The position numbers and the translations under genes were made by a program. This document shows, piece by piece, positions 16,243 to 26,100 of a DNA stretch of 64,000 bases. Location of the stretch: positions 124,001 to 188,000 of the forward strand of contig NZ_CAADFC020000033.1 in NCBI RefSeq assembly GCF_900696085.1, written 5' to 3'. The notes under the pieces were generated by a model. The model worked only from the letters and a program-made list of their open reading frames with translations, was not told the DNA's origin and did not search any database. Each line of letters opens with the position of its first letter. The first letter of the stretch is position 1. The stretch is from Bradyrhizobium ivorense (lineage in GTDB: Bacteria; Pseudomonadota; Alphaproteobacteria; Rhizobiales; Xanthobacteraceae).

Positions 16243-17460
16243 GTGGCGCGAACGATCAACGACATCGTGATCGCAGGAGCCGGTCAGGCCGGAGCGCGCG
16301 CCGCCGAAGCGCTGCGGGCGCGCGGCTTCAAGGGGTCGATCACGATGATCGGCGACGAGCCCCACCCTCCTTACGAGCGGCCGCAGCTGTCCAAGGCCAT
16401 GCTGCAGTCCGCTGACGTGCCTGTCGCCTACATCAAGCAGGCGCAAGATTGGAACGAAGCGCTGGATATCCGAATCCAGACCGGCTCTGCTGCGATCGAT
16501 GGCGATGCCGATCGCCGCATCGTGTCCACGGCGGACGGCCGCCGCTTTCCGTTTGACGCCCTTCTGCTTGCGACCGGCACGCGGCCACGACGGCTGCCCG
16601 CGCTCGACGACACGCAACTCGAGGTTCAGTATCTGCGCAACGTCGAGGACGCGCTCCGTTTCCGCCGCCATATCCGGGCGCGATCGCGCACTGTGATCGT
16701 CGGCGGCGGCGTCATCGGCCTGGAAGCGGCTTGCGCAGCCGCCAAGGGCGGCTGCCATGTCACGGTGATCGAGAATGAAGCGCGGCTGCTGGCGCGCGCA
16801 TTCCCCATCGTGATCAGCGACCTCGTTGCCGACAGGCACCGCAATCACGGCGTCACGTTCGTGTTCGGTGCGACGGTGACGGGAAGCTCCGCGCGCTCCG
16901 TGACGCTCAGCAATGGCGCGGAGATCGCAGCCGATCTGGTGCTGATCGGTATCGGCGTCTGCCCTTCAAGCGACCTGGCCAGCCGGCTTGGTCTGCCCGT
17001 CGCCGACGGCATCGCGGTGGACGCTTGCGGCCGCACTGCGGCTCCCGGTATCTTCTGCGCCGGCGATGCCGCCTTGCAATGGAGCCGCTGTCACGGCCGC
17101 GCGATCCGTGTCGAGACCTGGGCGAATGCCCAGAACCAGGCGATCGCGGTCGCCGCCAACATGATCGGCGAGACGCGGGACTACAGCGACCCGCCGTGGT
17201 TCTGGACCGATCAATACGACCTGAACATCCAGGTCGCCGGCGACATGCGCGACGCCGAACACATTGCGCGCGGCGATCCGGACAGCGGCCGGTTTTCGAT
17301 CATTGCCATGCGCGGCACTGAGCTTGTCGGCGCGCTCTCGGTGAATGCTGCCAAGGACTTGGCCATGCTGCGGCGGATCATTGCGGCTAATGCAAAGCCA
17401 CAGCGCGCTGATCTGGAATCACCGGATTACGACTTGCGCACCGCGTTGAGGGCACCATGA
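16243..17460 (+). CDS. Ferredoxin reductase of the ring-hydroxylating dioxygenase
   Basis: FAD/NAD(P)-linked ferredoxin reductase of 405 residues, the electron entry point of a three-component dioxygenase. The FAD dinucleotide motif is IAGAGQAGARAAEALR, the NAD-binding motif VIVGGGVIGLEAACAA near residue 150, and GIFCAGDAALQWS binds the flavin. It resembles rhodocoxin and biphenyl-type reductases. A GTG start at 16243 follows GGGAGCG. It is the first gene of a plus-strand operon that continues with alpha, beta, diol dehydrogenase and ferredoxin genes, all within about 16 bp of each other. The operon gap carries a candidate MarR operator. Confidence 0.92.
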   Translation: MARTINDIVIAGAGQAGARAAEALRARGFKGSITMIGDEPHPPYERPQLSKAMLQSADVPVAYIKQAQDWNEALDIRIQTGSAAIDGDADRRIVSTADGRRFPFDALLLATGTRPRRLPALDDTQLEVQYLRNVEDALRFRRHIRARSRTVIVGGGVIGLEAACAAAKGGCHVTVIENEARLLARAFPIVISDLVADRHRNHGVTFVFGATVTGSSARSVTLSNGAEIAADLVLIGIGVCPSSDLASRLGLPVADGIAVDACGRTAAPGIFCAGDAALQWSRCHGRAIRVETWANAQNQAIAVAANMIGETRDYSDPPWFWTDQYDLNIQVAGDMRDAEHIARGDPDSGRFSIIAMRGTELVGALSVNAAKDLAMLRRIIAANAKPQRADLESPDYDLRTALRAP

Positions 17461-17476
17461 CTAATTCGAGGGAGGG

Positions 17477-18754
17477 ATGGCAATGAATGCATTCCAGCGA
17501 ATGGACACCGCGTTGATGGTCGACGAGAGCAAGCAGATCTTCAAGGTGTCGCGCCAGGCCTTCGTCGATCCCGACATTCTCGAGGCCGAGCGCACCCGCA
17601 TCTTCGACAAATGCTGGCTCTATCTCGGCCACGCCTCGGAGCTGCCTAAGCCTGGCGACTTCGTCACCCGCCAGGTCGGCGGACGCAGCATCCTGTTCGC
17701 GCGCGACGCCAAGGGGACGCTGCGCGCGATGTTCAACACCTGCCCGCACCGCGGCGCGCAGGTCTGCCGCGAGAAGCACGGCACCGCAAAGTCGTTCCAG
17801 TGCTTCTATCACGGCTGGGTGTTCGGGCTCGACGGCGCGCTGCGCAGCCAGCCCGGCGAAGCGTCCTACGCGCCCGACTTCAAGGAGCGCAGCACCTCCA
17901 ACATGCAGCAGGTGTCGAGGTTCGAAACCTATCGCGATTTCTGCTTCGTCTGCTTCGACAAGAATGCCGAGCCGCTCGACAGCTATCTCGGGCCGGTGAA
18001 GGAATATCTCGACGTCATCGCCGACCAGGCCGAGATGGGCATGACCATCGTCGGCGGCACGCAGGAATACTCCATGCGCGCCAACTGGAAGCTGCTCACA
18101 GAGAACTCGATCGACGGCTACCACGCACTCACCACCCACGCGACCTATTTCGATTACCTCAAGGCCACCAATGGCGGCCTCGCACCGGTGCCGCTGGAGG
18201 GCGCTGCGCGCGATCTCGGCAATGGACATGCGGTGCTGGAGTATAAGGCGCCATGGGGGCGGCCGGTCGCGCAGTGGATTCCGATGTGGGGCGACGATGG
18301 CAAGCGCGAGATCGACCGCCTCTATCAGGGACTAGTGACCCGCTTCGGCGAGGAGCGCGCCAGGCGGATCGCGCTCTACAACCGCAACCTGTTCATCTTC
18401 CCCAATCTCGTCGTCAACGACATCATGGCCGTGACGATCCGCACCTACTATCCACATGCGCCCGATTTCATGACCGTGAGTGCCTGGGCGCTGGCGCCTA
18501 AGGAGGAGACCGATTGGGCCCGCAAATACCGCCTGTTCAACTTCCTGGAATTCCTCGGCCCCGGCGGCTTTGCCACGCCCGACGACGTCGAGGCACTCGA
18601 GCAGTGCCAGCGCGGCTTTCGCAACTCGACGGAGGCGCAGTGGAACGACATCTCCAAGGGCATGGGCAAGGCGACGCCGGCCTATGATGACGAGCTGCAG
18701 ATGCGCGCGTTCTGGTCGAACTGGAACAAGCACGTCTTCGCGGCGTCGGCTTGA
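17477..18754 (+). CDS. Aromatic ring-hydroxylating dioxygenase, alpha subunit
   Basis: Catalytic large subunit, 425 residues. The Rieske centre is formed by Cys89, His91, Cys109 and His112 (CPH...CFYH). The mononuclear iron site follows in ENSIDGYHALTTHATYFDYL with His216 and His221. It activates O2 and adds both atoms to an aromatic ring, giving a cis-dihydrodiol, with electrons from the ferredoxin at 20038. The ATG follows GAGGGAGGG. The complete set of partner genes around it argues for an active enzyme. Gene content is closest in outline to p-cumate- or alkylbenzoate-type systems, but the sequence alone does not fix the substrate. Confidence 0.93.
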   Translation: MAMNAFQRMDTALMVDESKQIFKVSRQAFVDPDILEAERTRIFDKCWLYLGHASELPKPGDFVTRQVGGRSILFARDAKGTLRAMFNTCPHRGAQVCREKHGTAKSFQCFYHGWVFGLDGALRSQPGEASYAPDFKERSTSNMQQVSRFETYRDFCFVCFDKNAEPLDSYLGPVKEYLDVIADQAEMGMTIVGGTQEYSMRANWKLLTENSIDGYHALTTHATYFDYLKATNGGLAPVPLEGAARDLGNGHAVLEYKAPWGRPVAQWIPMWGDDGKREIDRLYQGLVTRFGEERARRIALYNRNLFIFPNLVVNDIMAVTIRTYYPHAPDFMTVSAWALAPKEETDWARKYRLFNFLEFLGPGGFATPDDVEALEQCQRGFRNSTEAQWNDISKGMGKATPAYDDELQMRAFWSNWNKHVFAASA

Positions 18755-18768
18755 GCCGGGAGGGACCC

Positions 18769-19254
18769 ATGCAGAATATCTCGCGGGCCGACGTTGAGGA
18801 TTTCCTGTTCGCCGAGGCCGAGCTGCTCGATGAGTGGCGACTGCCGGAATGGCTCGAACTGTTCACGGATGATGCGATCTATTACGTGCCGTCGACCGAC
18901 GTTCCCGCCGACTCCTCGCCCGACAAGAACCTGTTCTATGTCGCCGACGACCGCTTCCGCCTCAGCGAACGCGTCAAGCGCCTGATGAAACGGACCGCGC
19001 ATGCCGAGTTCCCGCATTCACGGACGCGGCATCTCGTCAGCAATGTACGGATTCGCGGCCGCAGCGACAACGAGATGGAGGTCGCGGCCGCCTTCATCAC
19101 CTACCGCACCAAGGACGGCGTCACCGATACCTATTTCGGCAGCAACCGCTACCGGCTGGTCGCCGAGAACGGCCGGCTGCGGATCAGGGAGAAACGCTGC
19201 CTGCTCGACAGCGAAGGCCTACGCACGCAGGGGCGCGTCAGCATCATCCTCTAG
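18769..19254 (+). CDS. Aromatic ring-hydroxylating dioxygenase, beta subunit
   Basis: Small subunit of 161 residues with the cystatin-like fold of the SnoaL/beta-subunit family, structural partner of the alpha subunit in an alpha3beta3 complex. Recognisable segments are AEAELLDEWRLPEWLELF, DDAIYYVPSTD and the HSRTRHLVSNVRI stretch. The ATG at 18769 is preferred to the frame start at 18751 because GGGAGGG precedes it; it lies 14 bp after the alpha stop, so the subunits are probably made in balance. It has no metal site of its own. Confidence 0.92.
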   Translation: MQNISRADVEDFLFAEAELLDEWRLPEWLELFTDDAIYYVPSTDVPADSSPDKNLFYVADDRFRLSERVKRLMKRTAHAEFPHSRTRHLVSNVRIRGRSDNEMEVAAAFITYRTKDGVTDTYFGSNRYRLVAENGRLRIREKRCLLDSEGLRTQGRVSIIL

Positions 19255-19267
19255 GGAACGTTCAGTC

Positions 19268-20029
19268 GTGGACAAGAAGCTCAGGAACAACATTGCTGTC
19301 GTGACGGGCGCCGCAAAAGGCATCGGCCTAGCGATCGCCGAACGGCTGGCGAAAGACGGCGCCAGGCTGGTGCTGGCCGATCTCGACGAGGCTGGGCTGG
19401 AGAAGGCCTCAACACATCTCACCAGCCGGTTCGATACCGAGGTTGCGACCCAGGCCGGCGATCTGTCCGATCAAGGCGTCGCCGAGAAGACCATCAAGCT
19501 CGCCTCCGCGCGCTTCGGCCGCCTCGACATCCTCGTCAACAATGCCGGCGGCGGCATCATCAGGCCGTTCGCAGAGCACACGCCGGAGACGCTGAAAACC
19601 ACGATCGACCGCAATCTGTGGACCCTACTGTGGTGCTCCTGGTATGCGGTCACGCCGATGCGCAAGCAGGGGTATGGCCGCATCGTCAATCTCGGTGCCG
19701 ACTCCGTGCGCAACGGTCTGTGGGACCATGCCGCCTACAACGCCGCCAAGGGCGGCATGCACGGCCTTACCACGGGCATGGCGCGCGAGTTCGCCAGGGA
19801 CGGCATCACCGTGAACACGGTTGCCCCGTGCGCGGTGAACACACCGCAAATGGTCGCCATCACGAAGAGTGATCCCGCGCTCGCCGCCAAATTCGTAAGC
19901 GTCATCCCGATGGGCCGGCCGGCCGAAATGGAGGAGGTCGCCTCGATGGTCTCCTATCTCGCCTCCGCCGAAGCGTCGTTCGTGACCGGCCAGGTCATCA
20001 GCGTCAATGGCGGCAGCACCATGTTGTAG
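19268..20029 (+). CDS. SDR, probable cis-dihydrodiol dehydrogenase
   Basis: Classical SDR of 253 residues with VVTGAAKGIGLAIAERLA, NNAGGGII and the complete active site including YNAAKGGMHGLT. A Ser or Asp lies upstream in NLGADSVRNG. Placed between the beta subunit and ferredoxin genes, it most likely oxidises the cis-dihydrodiol to a catechol with NAD+. The GTG at 19268 (start MDKKLRNNIAVV) is 13 bp after the beta stop; longer frames only overlap that gene. Unlike the two SDRs at 5423 and 9839, it keeps the catalytic Tyr and Lys. Confidence 0.88.
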   Translation: MDKKLRNNIAVVTGAAKGIGLAIAERLAKDGARLVLADLDEAGLEKASTHLTSRFDTEVATQAGDLSDQGVAEKTIKLASARFGRLDILVNNAGGGIIRPFAEHTPETLKTTIDRNLWTLLWCSWYAVTPMRKQGYGRIVNLGADSVRNGLWDHAAYNAAKGGMHGLTTGMAREFARDGITVNTVAPCAVNTPQMVAITKSDPALAAKFVSVIPMGRPAEMEEVASMVSYLASAEASFVTGQVISVNGGSTML

Positions 20030-20037
20030 GGTTCGCG

Positions 20038-20352
20038 ATGGCTGAAACGATTATTCTCTGCACGGCTGACGAGGTCATCGAAGGCGAGATCAAGCGGGCG
20101 CCCCTGCCCGACGGCACCAACGTCGCGCTCTATCGCGTGGCCGGCACGATCTACGCCACCGCCGACATGTGTACCCATGGCGAGGCATCGCTGGCGGAGG
20201 AAGGCATCATCACCGGCAAAATCGTGGAATGCACCTTCCATTTCGGAACATTCGACGTCACCACCGGGGAACCGACCGGCATGCCCTGCGAGATTCCCCT
20301 GAAGACATATCCCGTCACGGTCGTGGACGGGCGAGTCCAGATCGAGGTGTGA
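20038..20352 (+). CDS. Rieske-type [2Fe-2S] ferredoxin of the dioxygenase
   Basis: Small Rieske ferredoxin, 104 residues, carrying electrons from the reductase (16243) to the alpha subunit. The cluster ligands are Cys45/His47 (CTHGEASL) and Cys65/His68 (CTFHFGTF), spaced as in biphenyl- and cumate-type ferredoxins. It is 8 bp behind the dehydrogenase gene and one base ahead of the TetR gene, deep inside the operon. It has no signal peptide and is cytoplasmic. Confidence 0.94.
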   Translation: MAETIILCTADEVIEGEIKRAPLPDGTNVALYRVAGTIYATADMCTHGEASLAEEGIITGKIVECTFHFGTFDVTTGEPTGMPCEIPLKTYPVTVVDGRVQIEV

Positions 20353-20353
20353 C

Positions 20354-21037
20354 ATGGCCCGCCGTCCTGATCACGCGCCCACTCCACTCAAATCCGCCCG
20401 CCGCCCGCTGGCGCCGCCGCGCCGACGCACCCAGGCCGAACGGACGGCGGAGACCCGTCTGCGTATTCTGAAGGCGGCGGCCAATCTGATCCGCCGCCGC
20501 GGCTATGCGCGGTTCAGAACAGCCGAGGTTGCGGCCGAGGCCGGCCTGTCCCGCGGCGCCCAGCTGCATCATTTCCCGACCAAGGACGCGCTCGTCGTCG
20601 CCACGCTCGAATATGTATTCGAGCAGGCCCAGATCGTCAGCCGGCGCCGCGCCGCCGCGGTCAACCGGCCGCGCGACCTGATCGAGGCTGTCATCGCGGA
20701 CGCCAGGGAGTTCTTCTTCAGCGAACACTTCATGGTGGCGATCGATATCGTGCTCTCGACCTCCACCGACCAAGCCGTGCGCAAGCAGATCCTCGACATC
20801 TCGCGCAGAGCACGCCGTCCCGTCGAGGCGGCCTGGGCCGAAGCACTCGTGGCCGGCGGGGTTCCAGCAACCGTCGCGGCCGACGTCGTCGCGCTGACCC
20901 TCGGCGTGGTTCGTGGCATGGCGCTGCGCACGCTCTGGGATAACGATCCGAAGTGGTTCGATCATCTGTTCGGGCTATGGCGGCAGATGATCAGGGTCTT
21001 CCTCGAAGCCGAGCAGAAGCGAGGGCGGCTGCGATGA
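20354..21037 (+). CDS. TetR-family transcriptional regulator
   Basis: TetR repressor-type protein of 227 residues. A basic, proline-rich N-terminal extension of about 30 residues (KSARRPLAPPRRRTQAERTA) precedes the helix-turn-helix with EVAAEAGLSRGAQLHHFPTK. The C-terminal ligand-binding domain is helical. It starts one base after the ferredoxin stop and shares ATGA with the next gene, so it is co-transcribed with the pathway. It may sense the aromatic substrate or a catechol, layered on top of the MarR system. I saw no clear operator for it. Confidence 0.9.
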   Translation: MARRPDHAPTPLKSARRPLAPPRRRTQAERTAETRLRILKAAANLIRRRGYARFRTAEVAAEAGLSRGAQLHHFPTKDALVVATLEYVFEQAQIVSRRRAAAVNRPRDLIEAVIADAREFFFSEHFMVAIDIVLSTSTDQAVRKQILDISRRARRPVEAAWAEALVAGGVPATVAADVVALTLGVVRGMALRTLWDNDPKWFDHLFGLWRQMIRVFLEAEQKRGRLR

Positions 21038-21918
21038 ACGCCGTCTTGAACGGATCGAATCCGCTGATTACGTCCGTCTGCTACGTTCGTCATGCGGTCG
21101 GCGATCCGCAGGCCAGCGCGCGCTTCGTCTCCGATATCTTCGGGCTGCAGAAGGTGATCGGTCAGGACGGCGAATTCTCCTTCCGCTCCGACGATCGCTT
21201 CCGAACCTTGAGCCTGAGCGGCGATCACGACGGCGGCACCAGCATCGGTATCGAGGTCTGGGACGACGCCGCGCTCGAGGCAATCGGCGGGCGGCTGAGC
21301 GCACACGGCTTCGCCGCGCGACCGGCGAGCGCAGACGAGTGCCGGCGGCGCTACGTGCAGTCCGCCCTGCTTGCCGGCGATGCGTCCGGCAATCGGATCG
21401 ATTTCGTGACCCGTCCGACCCGCAGCGGCCGCCGCTACTTTCCGCCGCGCGATGCCGGCATCGTGCAGTTCCAGGGCATCGGGCTGCGCAGCACCGACCA
21501 CACCGGTGATCTCGCCTTCTGGCGGCTGCTCGGCGCCGGGGTCAGCGATTGGGTCGGCGACATCGCCTATCTCTGCATCGACGATCTGCACCATCGCATC
21601 GCGCTCTACCCGTCGCAGCGCAACGGCCTGCTCTATGCGGCCTTCGAGGTGGAGTCGCTCGATCAGATCATGCAGAACAGCTACTTCATGCAGGAGAACC
21701 AGGTGAAGATCGTGCAGGGGCCCGGCCGCCAGTCCGCCTCGCAGCAGATCTTCCTGCATGTCGAAGGCCCCGACGGACTGATCCTGTCCTATGTCAACGG
21801 CATGGCCGAGATCGGCGACAGTGCGCGACCGCCCCGGCAGTTTCCGCTTGATCCCACCTCGCTCTGCAACTGGGGCAGCGAAAGCAAGGGCGTCCCCGAA
21901 CTGAGTGCGCAGCGCTAA
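21034..21918 (+). CDS. VOC/extradiol-dioxygenase-like protein lacking metal ligands
   Basis: Two-domain vicinal-oxygen-chelate protein of 294 residues, built like type I extradiol dioxygenases. Aligned with the next gene product, the three metal ligands are replaced: Gly148 instead of His (FQGIGLRSTD), Tyr201 instead of His (GLLYAAFEVE) and Ser252 instead of Glu (GPDGLILSYVNG). It is therefore probably not a dioxygenase on its own; it may be a partner subunit of the active paralogue or a binding protein. The ATG at 21034 shares ATGA with the TetR stop. The shared RSGRRYF and QNSYF/RSYYF segments show it arose by duplication with its neighbour. Confidence 0.85.
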   Translation: MNAVLNGSNPLITSVCYVRHAVGDPQASARFVSDIFGLQKVIGQDGEFSFRSDDRFRTLSLSGDHDGGTSIGIEVWDDAALEAIGGRLSAHGFAARPASADECRRRYVQSALLAGDASGNRIDFVTRPTRSGRRYFPPRDAGIVQFQGIGLRSTDHTGDLAFWRLLGAGVSDWVGDIAYLCIDDLHHRIALYPSQRNGLLYAAFEVESLDQIMQNSYFMQENQVKIVQGPGRQSASQQIFLHVEGPDGLILSYVNGMAEIGDSARPPRQFPLDPTSLCNWGSESKGVPELSAQR

Positions 21919-21930
21919 CAGGAGAGATGC

Positions 21931-22791
21931 ATGATCCAGCTGAAGGACGTCAGCTATGTCCGCCTCGGCTCGCCGGATCTCGAGCAGGCCGAGCAATTCG
22001 CCACCACCTGCCTCGGGCTGCAGATCGCCGGGAGTGGCAAGGCCGATCTTTACCTGCGGTCCGACGCGCGCGCACACACGCTGTGCTACACGGAGGGCGA
22101 TCCGAGGCGGCAGACGGTCGGGTTCGAGGTCGAAGACGAGGCGAGCCTGCAGGATGCGGCGTCCACCCTCGACGCGCTCGGCCACGCCGTCCACGCCGGC
22201 ACCGCGGAGGAAGCCGAACGGCGCAAGGTGAAATCCTTCATCGGCTTCCGCGATCCCACCGGCAACCATATCGAGCTGGTGGTTCGCCCCGAGCGCAGCG
22301 GCCGCCGCTACTTCGCGAGCCGCGACGCCGGCATCACCGGCTTCAGTCATGTCGGCCTCAACTCGACCGATCCCGCGCGCGATGAGCTGTTCTGGACCCA
22401 GGTCTGCAACGCCCGCGTCAGTGACCGCATCGGCGACATCCCGCTGATGCGCGTCAACGCCATCCATCACACTATCGCGCTGGTCCGCGCGCCCCAGGCC
22501 GGCATCCAGCATATCAATCATCAGGTCGAGAGCAGCGACGACGTGCTGCGCTCCTACTACTTCCTTAACGACAAGCGCGTGCCGATCGTATTCGGTCCGG
22601 GGCGGCATCCGACCTCGGGTGCCCGCTTCCTCTATTTCAGCGGACCGGACGGCATGATCTTCGAGTATTCGGTGGGGGTCGATGAAATCGAGGATGAGGC
22701 AACGCACCGACCCCGGCAATTCGGCTTCGAGCCAGCCAGCTTTTGCATGTGGGGCTCGAGGCCGGCCGGCATGGCTTTGCCAAGCACGTGA
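21931..22791 (+). CDS. Extradiol dioxygenase-like VOC protein (metal ligands intact)
   Basis: Type I extradiol-dioxygenase-like protein of 286 residues with two VOC domains. The predicted iron ligands are His140 (GFSHVGLNSTD), His194 (GIQHINHQVES) and Glu245 (GPDGMIFEYSVG), and AIHHTIAL corresponds to the conserved His strand of BphC-type enzymes. Likely reaction: O2-dependent meta-cleavage of the catechol made by the dihydrodiol dehydrogenase. It is the last gene of the operon, 12 bp after the inactive-looking paralogue, with GGAGAG before its ATG. Sequence divergence from BphC is considerable, so the ring substrate may be unusual. Confidence 0.85.
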   Translation: MIQLKDVSYVRLGSPDLEQAEQFATTCLGLQIAGSGKADLYLRSDARAHTLCYTEGDPRRQTVGFEVEDEASLQDAASTLDALGHAVHAGTAEEAERRKVKSFIGFRDPTGNHIELVVRPERSGRRYFASRDAGITGFSHVGLNSTDPARDELFWTQVCNARVSDRIGDIPLMRVNAIHHTIALVRAPQAGIQHINHQVESSDDVLRSYYFLNDKRVPIVFGPGRHPTSGARFLYFSGPDGMIFEYSVGVDEIEDEATHRPRQFGFEPASFCMWGSRPAGMALPST

Positions 22792-23163
22792 GAAAATCGC
22801 GCGAACGTTCCCGGCATCACCTGCAGGAGATTTGTGCCTCGATGCGAGGTACCCGAGGCGCTCGGTCTTAGCTTCGCCATTGGCAGTGCCGGCGAACGAC
22901 AAAATCGCAAGAAATCGTCGTTTGGCGTACAAAATCGCAGGATTGGTAGCGGAGGAACGCTATCGCCTTTCCACGCCACATACCCACCAAACCTACGATA
23001 TCTCATCCAATCCTTCGCATAACGCAGTCCACGAGCCCGGTCGCGAGTTCAGCTTTTATGCCCTTCGCGACGTACTTTTAAAGGTCGCGATCTTAGTATC
23101 GGGCGCGCAAGTGCACTATCGGACATGGAACCGGCGACATCGGTCGCAGAAGTCGCTCTCGCC
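22792..23163. other. Gene-free stretch between converging operons
   Basis: 372 bp between the last dioxygenase-operon gene and tamB. No convincing coding frame. It contains one short inverted repeat, TCGCGAC/GTCGCGA at 23065-23090 with a 12-base loop, without a T run. The base composition is less GC-rich than the flanking genes. Confidence 0.6.
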
Positions 23164-26100
23164 TTACCATTCGAATCGCGTGCCGACCCCGACGGATGTC
23201 GAGCCCTTCGCATCGACATCCGACTCGACGCGGATGTGGCGCGTCACGTCGACATTGGCCGACACTCCTGACTGGCTAGGGCTCGCGCCGGTCCGCACAC
23301 CCACGCTCAGCCTGTCGCCGATCGCGCGCGACGCACCGACCATTGGACCACTCGCCCCGGCGCCCACGTCCAGATTGTCGACCCCGAGCGAGCGGCGCAT
23401 GCGGTCCACGGTCCCCTCACCACCGCTTGCGAACTGAGCCGCCGCCCCTGCAAGTTGCAAGGCCTGCGAGCTCGTCAAGCTGCCCGAGGCTTTCTGGAAG
23501 AGGATGCGCGACAGGATCTCGTCCTGCGGCAGCTCGGGCTGCGAGTGAAAAGCAAAGACCGGCGCGGCTGCAGGTCCCGAAATTCCGACCTGTGCAGTGA
23601 TATCGGAGGCCTTTAGCTCTGCCGCGAAATCGAGCTCGGGCGCGAGATCTCCGTTGAAGGAGAGATTGCCCTTGGTGAAGGTCAACGTCTTACCAAGCAC
23701 CACCAACTGGCCCTGGTAAAGCGAGAAGGCGCCCTTCGTCACCGGACTGTTGGTCGTGCCGCCGACATGAACAGAGCCGCCGAGTTCCGCGGTCACTCCG
23801 CGACCGTGAATGAAGACATGGTTCGGCGCCGAGACCGCCACGTCGAGCGCGGCGTTGAAGAGCGCCGCGCGCCCCTTGCTGCCCTTCAGCGCCTCGACCT
23901 TCCGCACAGCCGCGAGCCGGGCAGCCGCCTGGCCAGAGGCGTTCACATGGTCGACGCCGTCGATCGGCTTGAGCGTCGAAGGGAGGCGATCCGGAATATC
24001 GACATTGACGCGGGTCAAGTCGATGCGACCGGCGATCCGCGGATCGCGCGCCAGGGCGCCCGTGACGTCGAGGGCAAGATTGGCCTGAGCGGTTGCCAGC
24101 GCACCGGCGGCGAGGGTCGCCTGCTGGCCACGGATCGAGACCGTGCCTGGGAAGCCTGCATCCGGGGCGAGCCGCACCTGGCCGAAGCCGGACAACGTGC
24201 CACCGTTGGGCGTCGCCGCGGCCAGGCGCTCCACGATGATCCGCTCTCCTTCGGCGGTGATTTTCGCCTCGATGCCATCGAGGCGTGTGCCGAGCAGGCT
24301 GTCGCGGAAGGCCCCTCCGCTCAAGGTAGCGACCCCACCGATCTGGGGCTTGGCGCGCGTGCCGCCGATACGGGCATCGAGCGCGACGGTGCCGGACACC
24401 GTGCGGCCGGAGGCGGACAGCGCGGCATTGGCGACAGCAGCATCAACACGGCCCTTCGCGGTCAGCGCGATAGGACCTGCAGCGTCGAGCGGCACCATGC
24501 CCGACGCCGTGATCGCGCCGGCCTTTCCAGCGGCAACCGTGGTGTTCAGGCTGGCACGGCTTCCGTCGAGCCGCCCATCCGCGGCAATGTCGATCGGCGG
24601 CAGACCCGCGCTCCTGGTCTGCGGCGCCGTGAGTTGCTTGACGGCCACCTTGTACTGGCCCACCGGCGCGCTCGCGGAGCCGGCGATCCTGGCCGAAGCG
24701 TCGAGGGTCCCGGCGAGGCCCAAACCCGGCATCACGACATCGGCCGCGCCGAGCGGGATCGCGCTCGCCACGCCCTTGAGGTCGAGCGCCTTGCCCGCCT
24801 TGCCGTCGACCGTGAAGCGGCCACTTCCAATCCCGAGGGCCAGATGCTCGATCAGCACCGTGCCATCGTCGAGCGTGAAACTTGCTGGCCCCTGCAGCGC
24901 GATCGCCTGGGCGCCTCGCCGTGCGGTGAAGCGATTGAGATCGAACCGCGTCCGATCCCTTGATGCCAAAGCGCCTGCGGCATCGAGATCGAAGCCAGCG
25001 GCCTTGGCGGAGAGAACGATCGTGCTCCCATCGGCGTTACCCTTGGACGTCAGCATGATGTTCGAGACGGTCTGACCGCCGAACGCGGCACCGTTCACCT
25101 TGGCATCCGCGTTGAGCACCGGATGGCTATAGAGATCGGCGCCATCGGCACGCAGATCGAAGCTGCGGATGGCTGCACCGGCGGCACGGATTCCGGCGCC
25201 CTTGCCAACGAGACGGACGGATTGCTGGCCGCCATCAACCGAAGCGGCAAGGTCGAGTGAGGCCGAACCGGCGAGTTCTGCGAGAGCGAGCGGCGAAAGG
25301 TCGGCGAGCGCCCCCGCGGCGAAGCGAACCTGTCCGCGCGCCAGATTCTGTGTGTCAACCGTTCCTGCGCCCTTCAGCGAAACCGAGCCGATCTCGACGT
25401 CGAGGGTCTTTGCGTCCCATCCGGCAAACGCCGCAGCTTCGCGATCGTCACGATCCGGCGATCGGCGGCTGACCTGGACAACGCCACGCGCTGGCTTGCC
25501 ATCGACGGAGCCATCGAGCCTGGCGTCGACGGCGCAGGGCCCGTTGATGTCGTTGACCGTCACGGCGAGCTCAAGGTGCGCAATGGGGCGCCGCATGGCG
25601 GTGGCGCGATCCACCGAAGCCGCGAACGAAACGCCGGGACGCGCAAGCCCGCCGGTCAGGCCGACGTCGAGAACTCCAGCACCCGTGAGGCGCGCATCGA
25701 CTGCCGAAAGAGAGGGAAAGTCCACGCGAGCCGACAGGTCACTCGTCTCGCGAGCCACCGTTCCCTTGGCGCGAACCGCGATGTGCGCGCCGTCGAGCGA
25801 AACTTCGCGGACGGTGTAGGTGTCGCGGCCATCGGCAGAGACATCGGCTGTGAGTGCGAGCCGCGACCCTGCGACCCCATCCAGCGCCGCAAGTCCCGTC
25901 GCAAGCCCCTCGCCGGTGCCTGACATTCGGGCGTCAAAGCCGCCATGCTGGAGGTCGGCGTCGAGATCGATGCCGAACGCCGCCGAGCCCTTAAGCTTCA
26001 GTCCGGCAAGGTCGGCGAAGTAGCCGAGGTCTGGCAGCACCCCGGTTGCACGGCCATGCAGCCGATCGGCGCTGACGTTACCTGTATAGGTGGCCTGAAC

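Noticed and set aside
16243..22791. Naming the dioxygenase operon as cumate (cmt) genes
   Set aside because: Gene content only partly matches; key downstream cmt genes are missing and sequence similarity could not be measured.
23065..23090. Inverted repeat TCGCGAC/GTCGCGA as a terminator of the dioxygenase operon
   Set aside because: Twelve-base loop, no T run and about 275 bp after the last stop; left as an unassigned hairpin.
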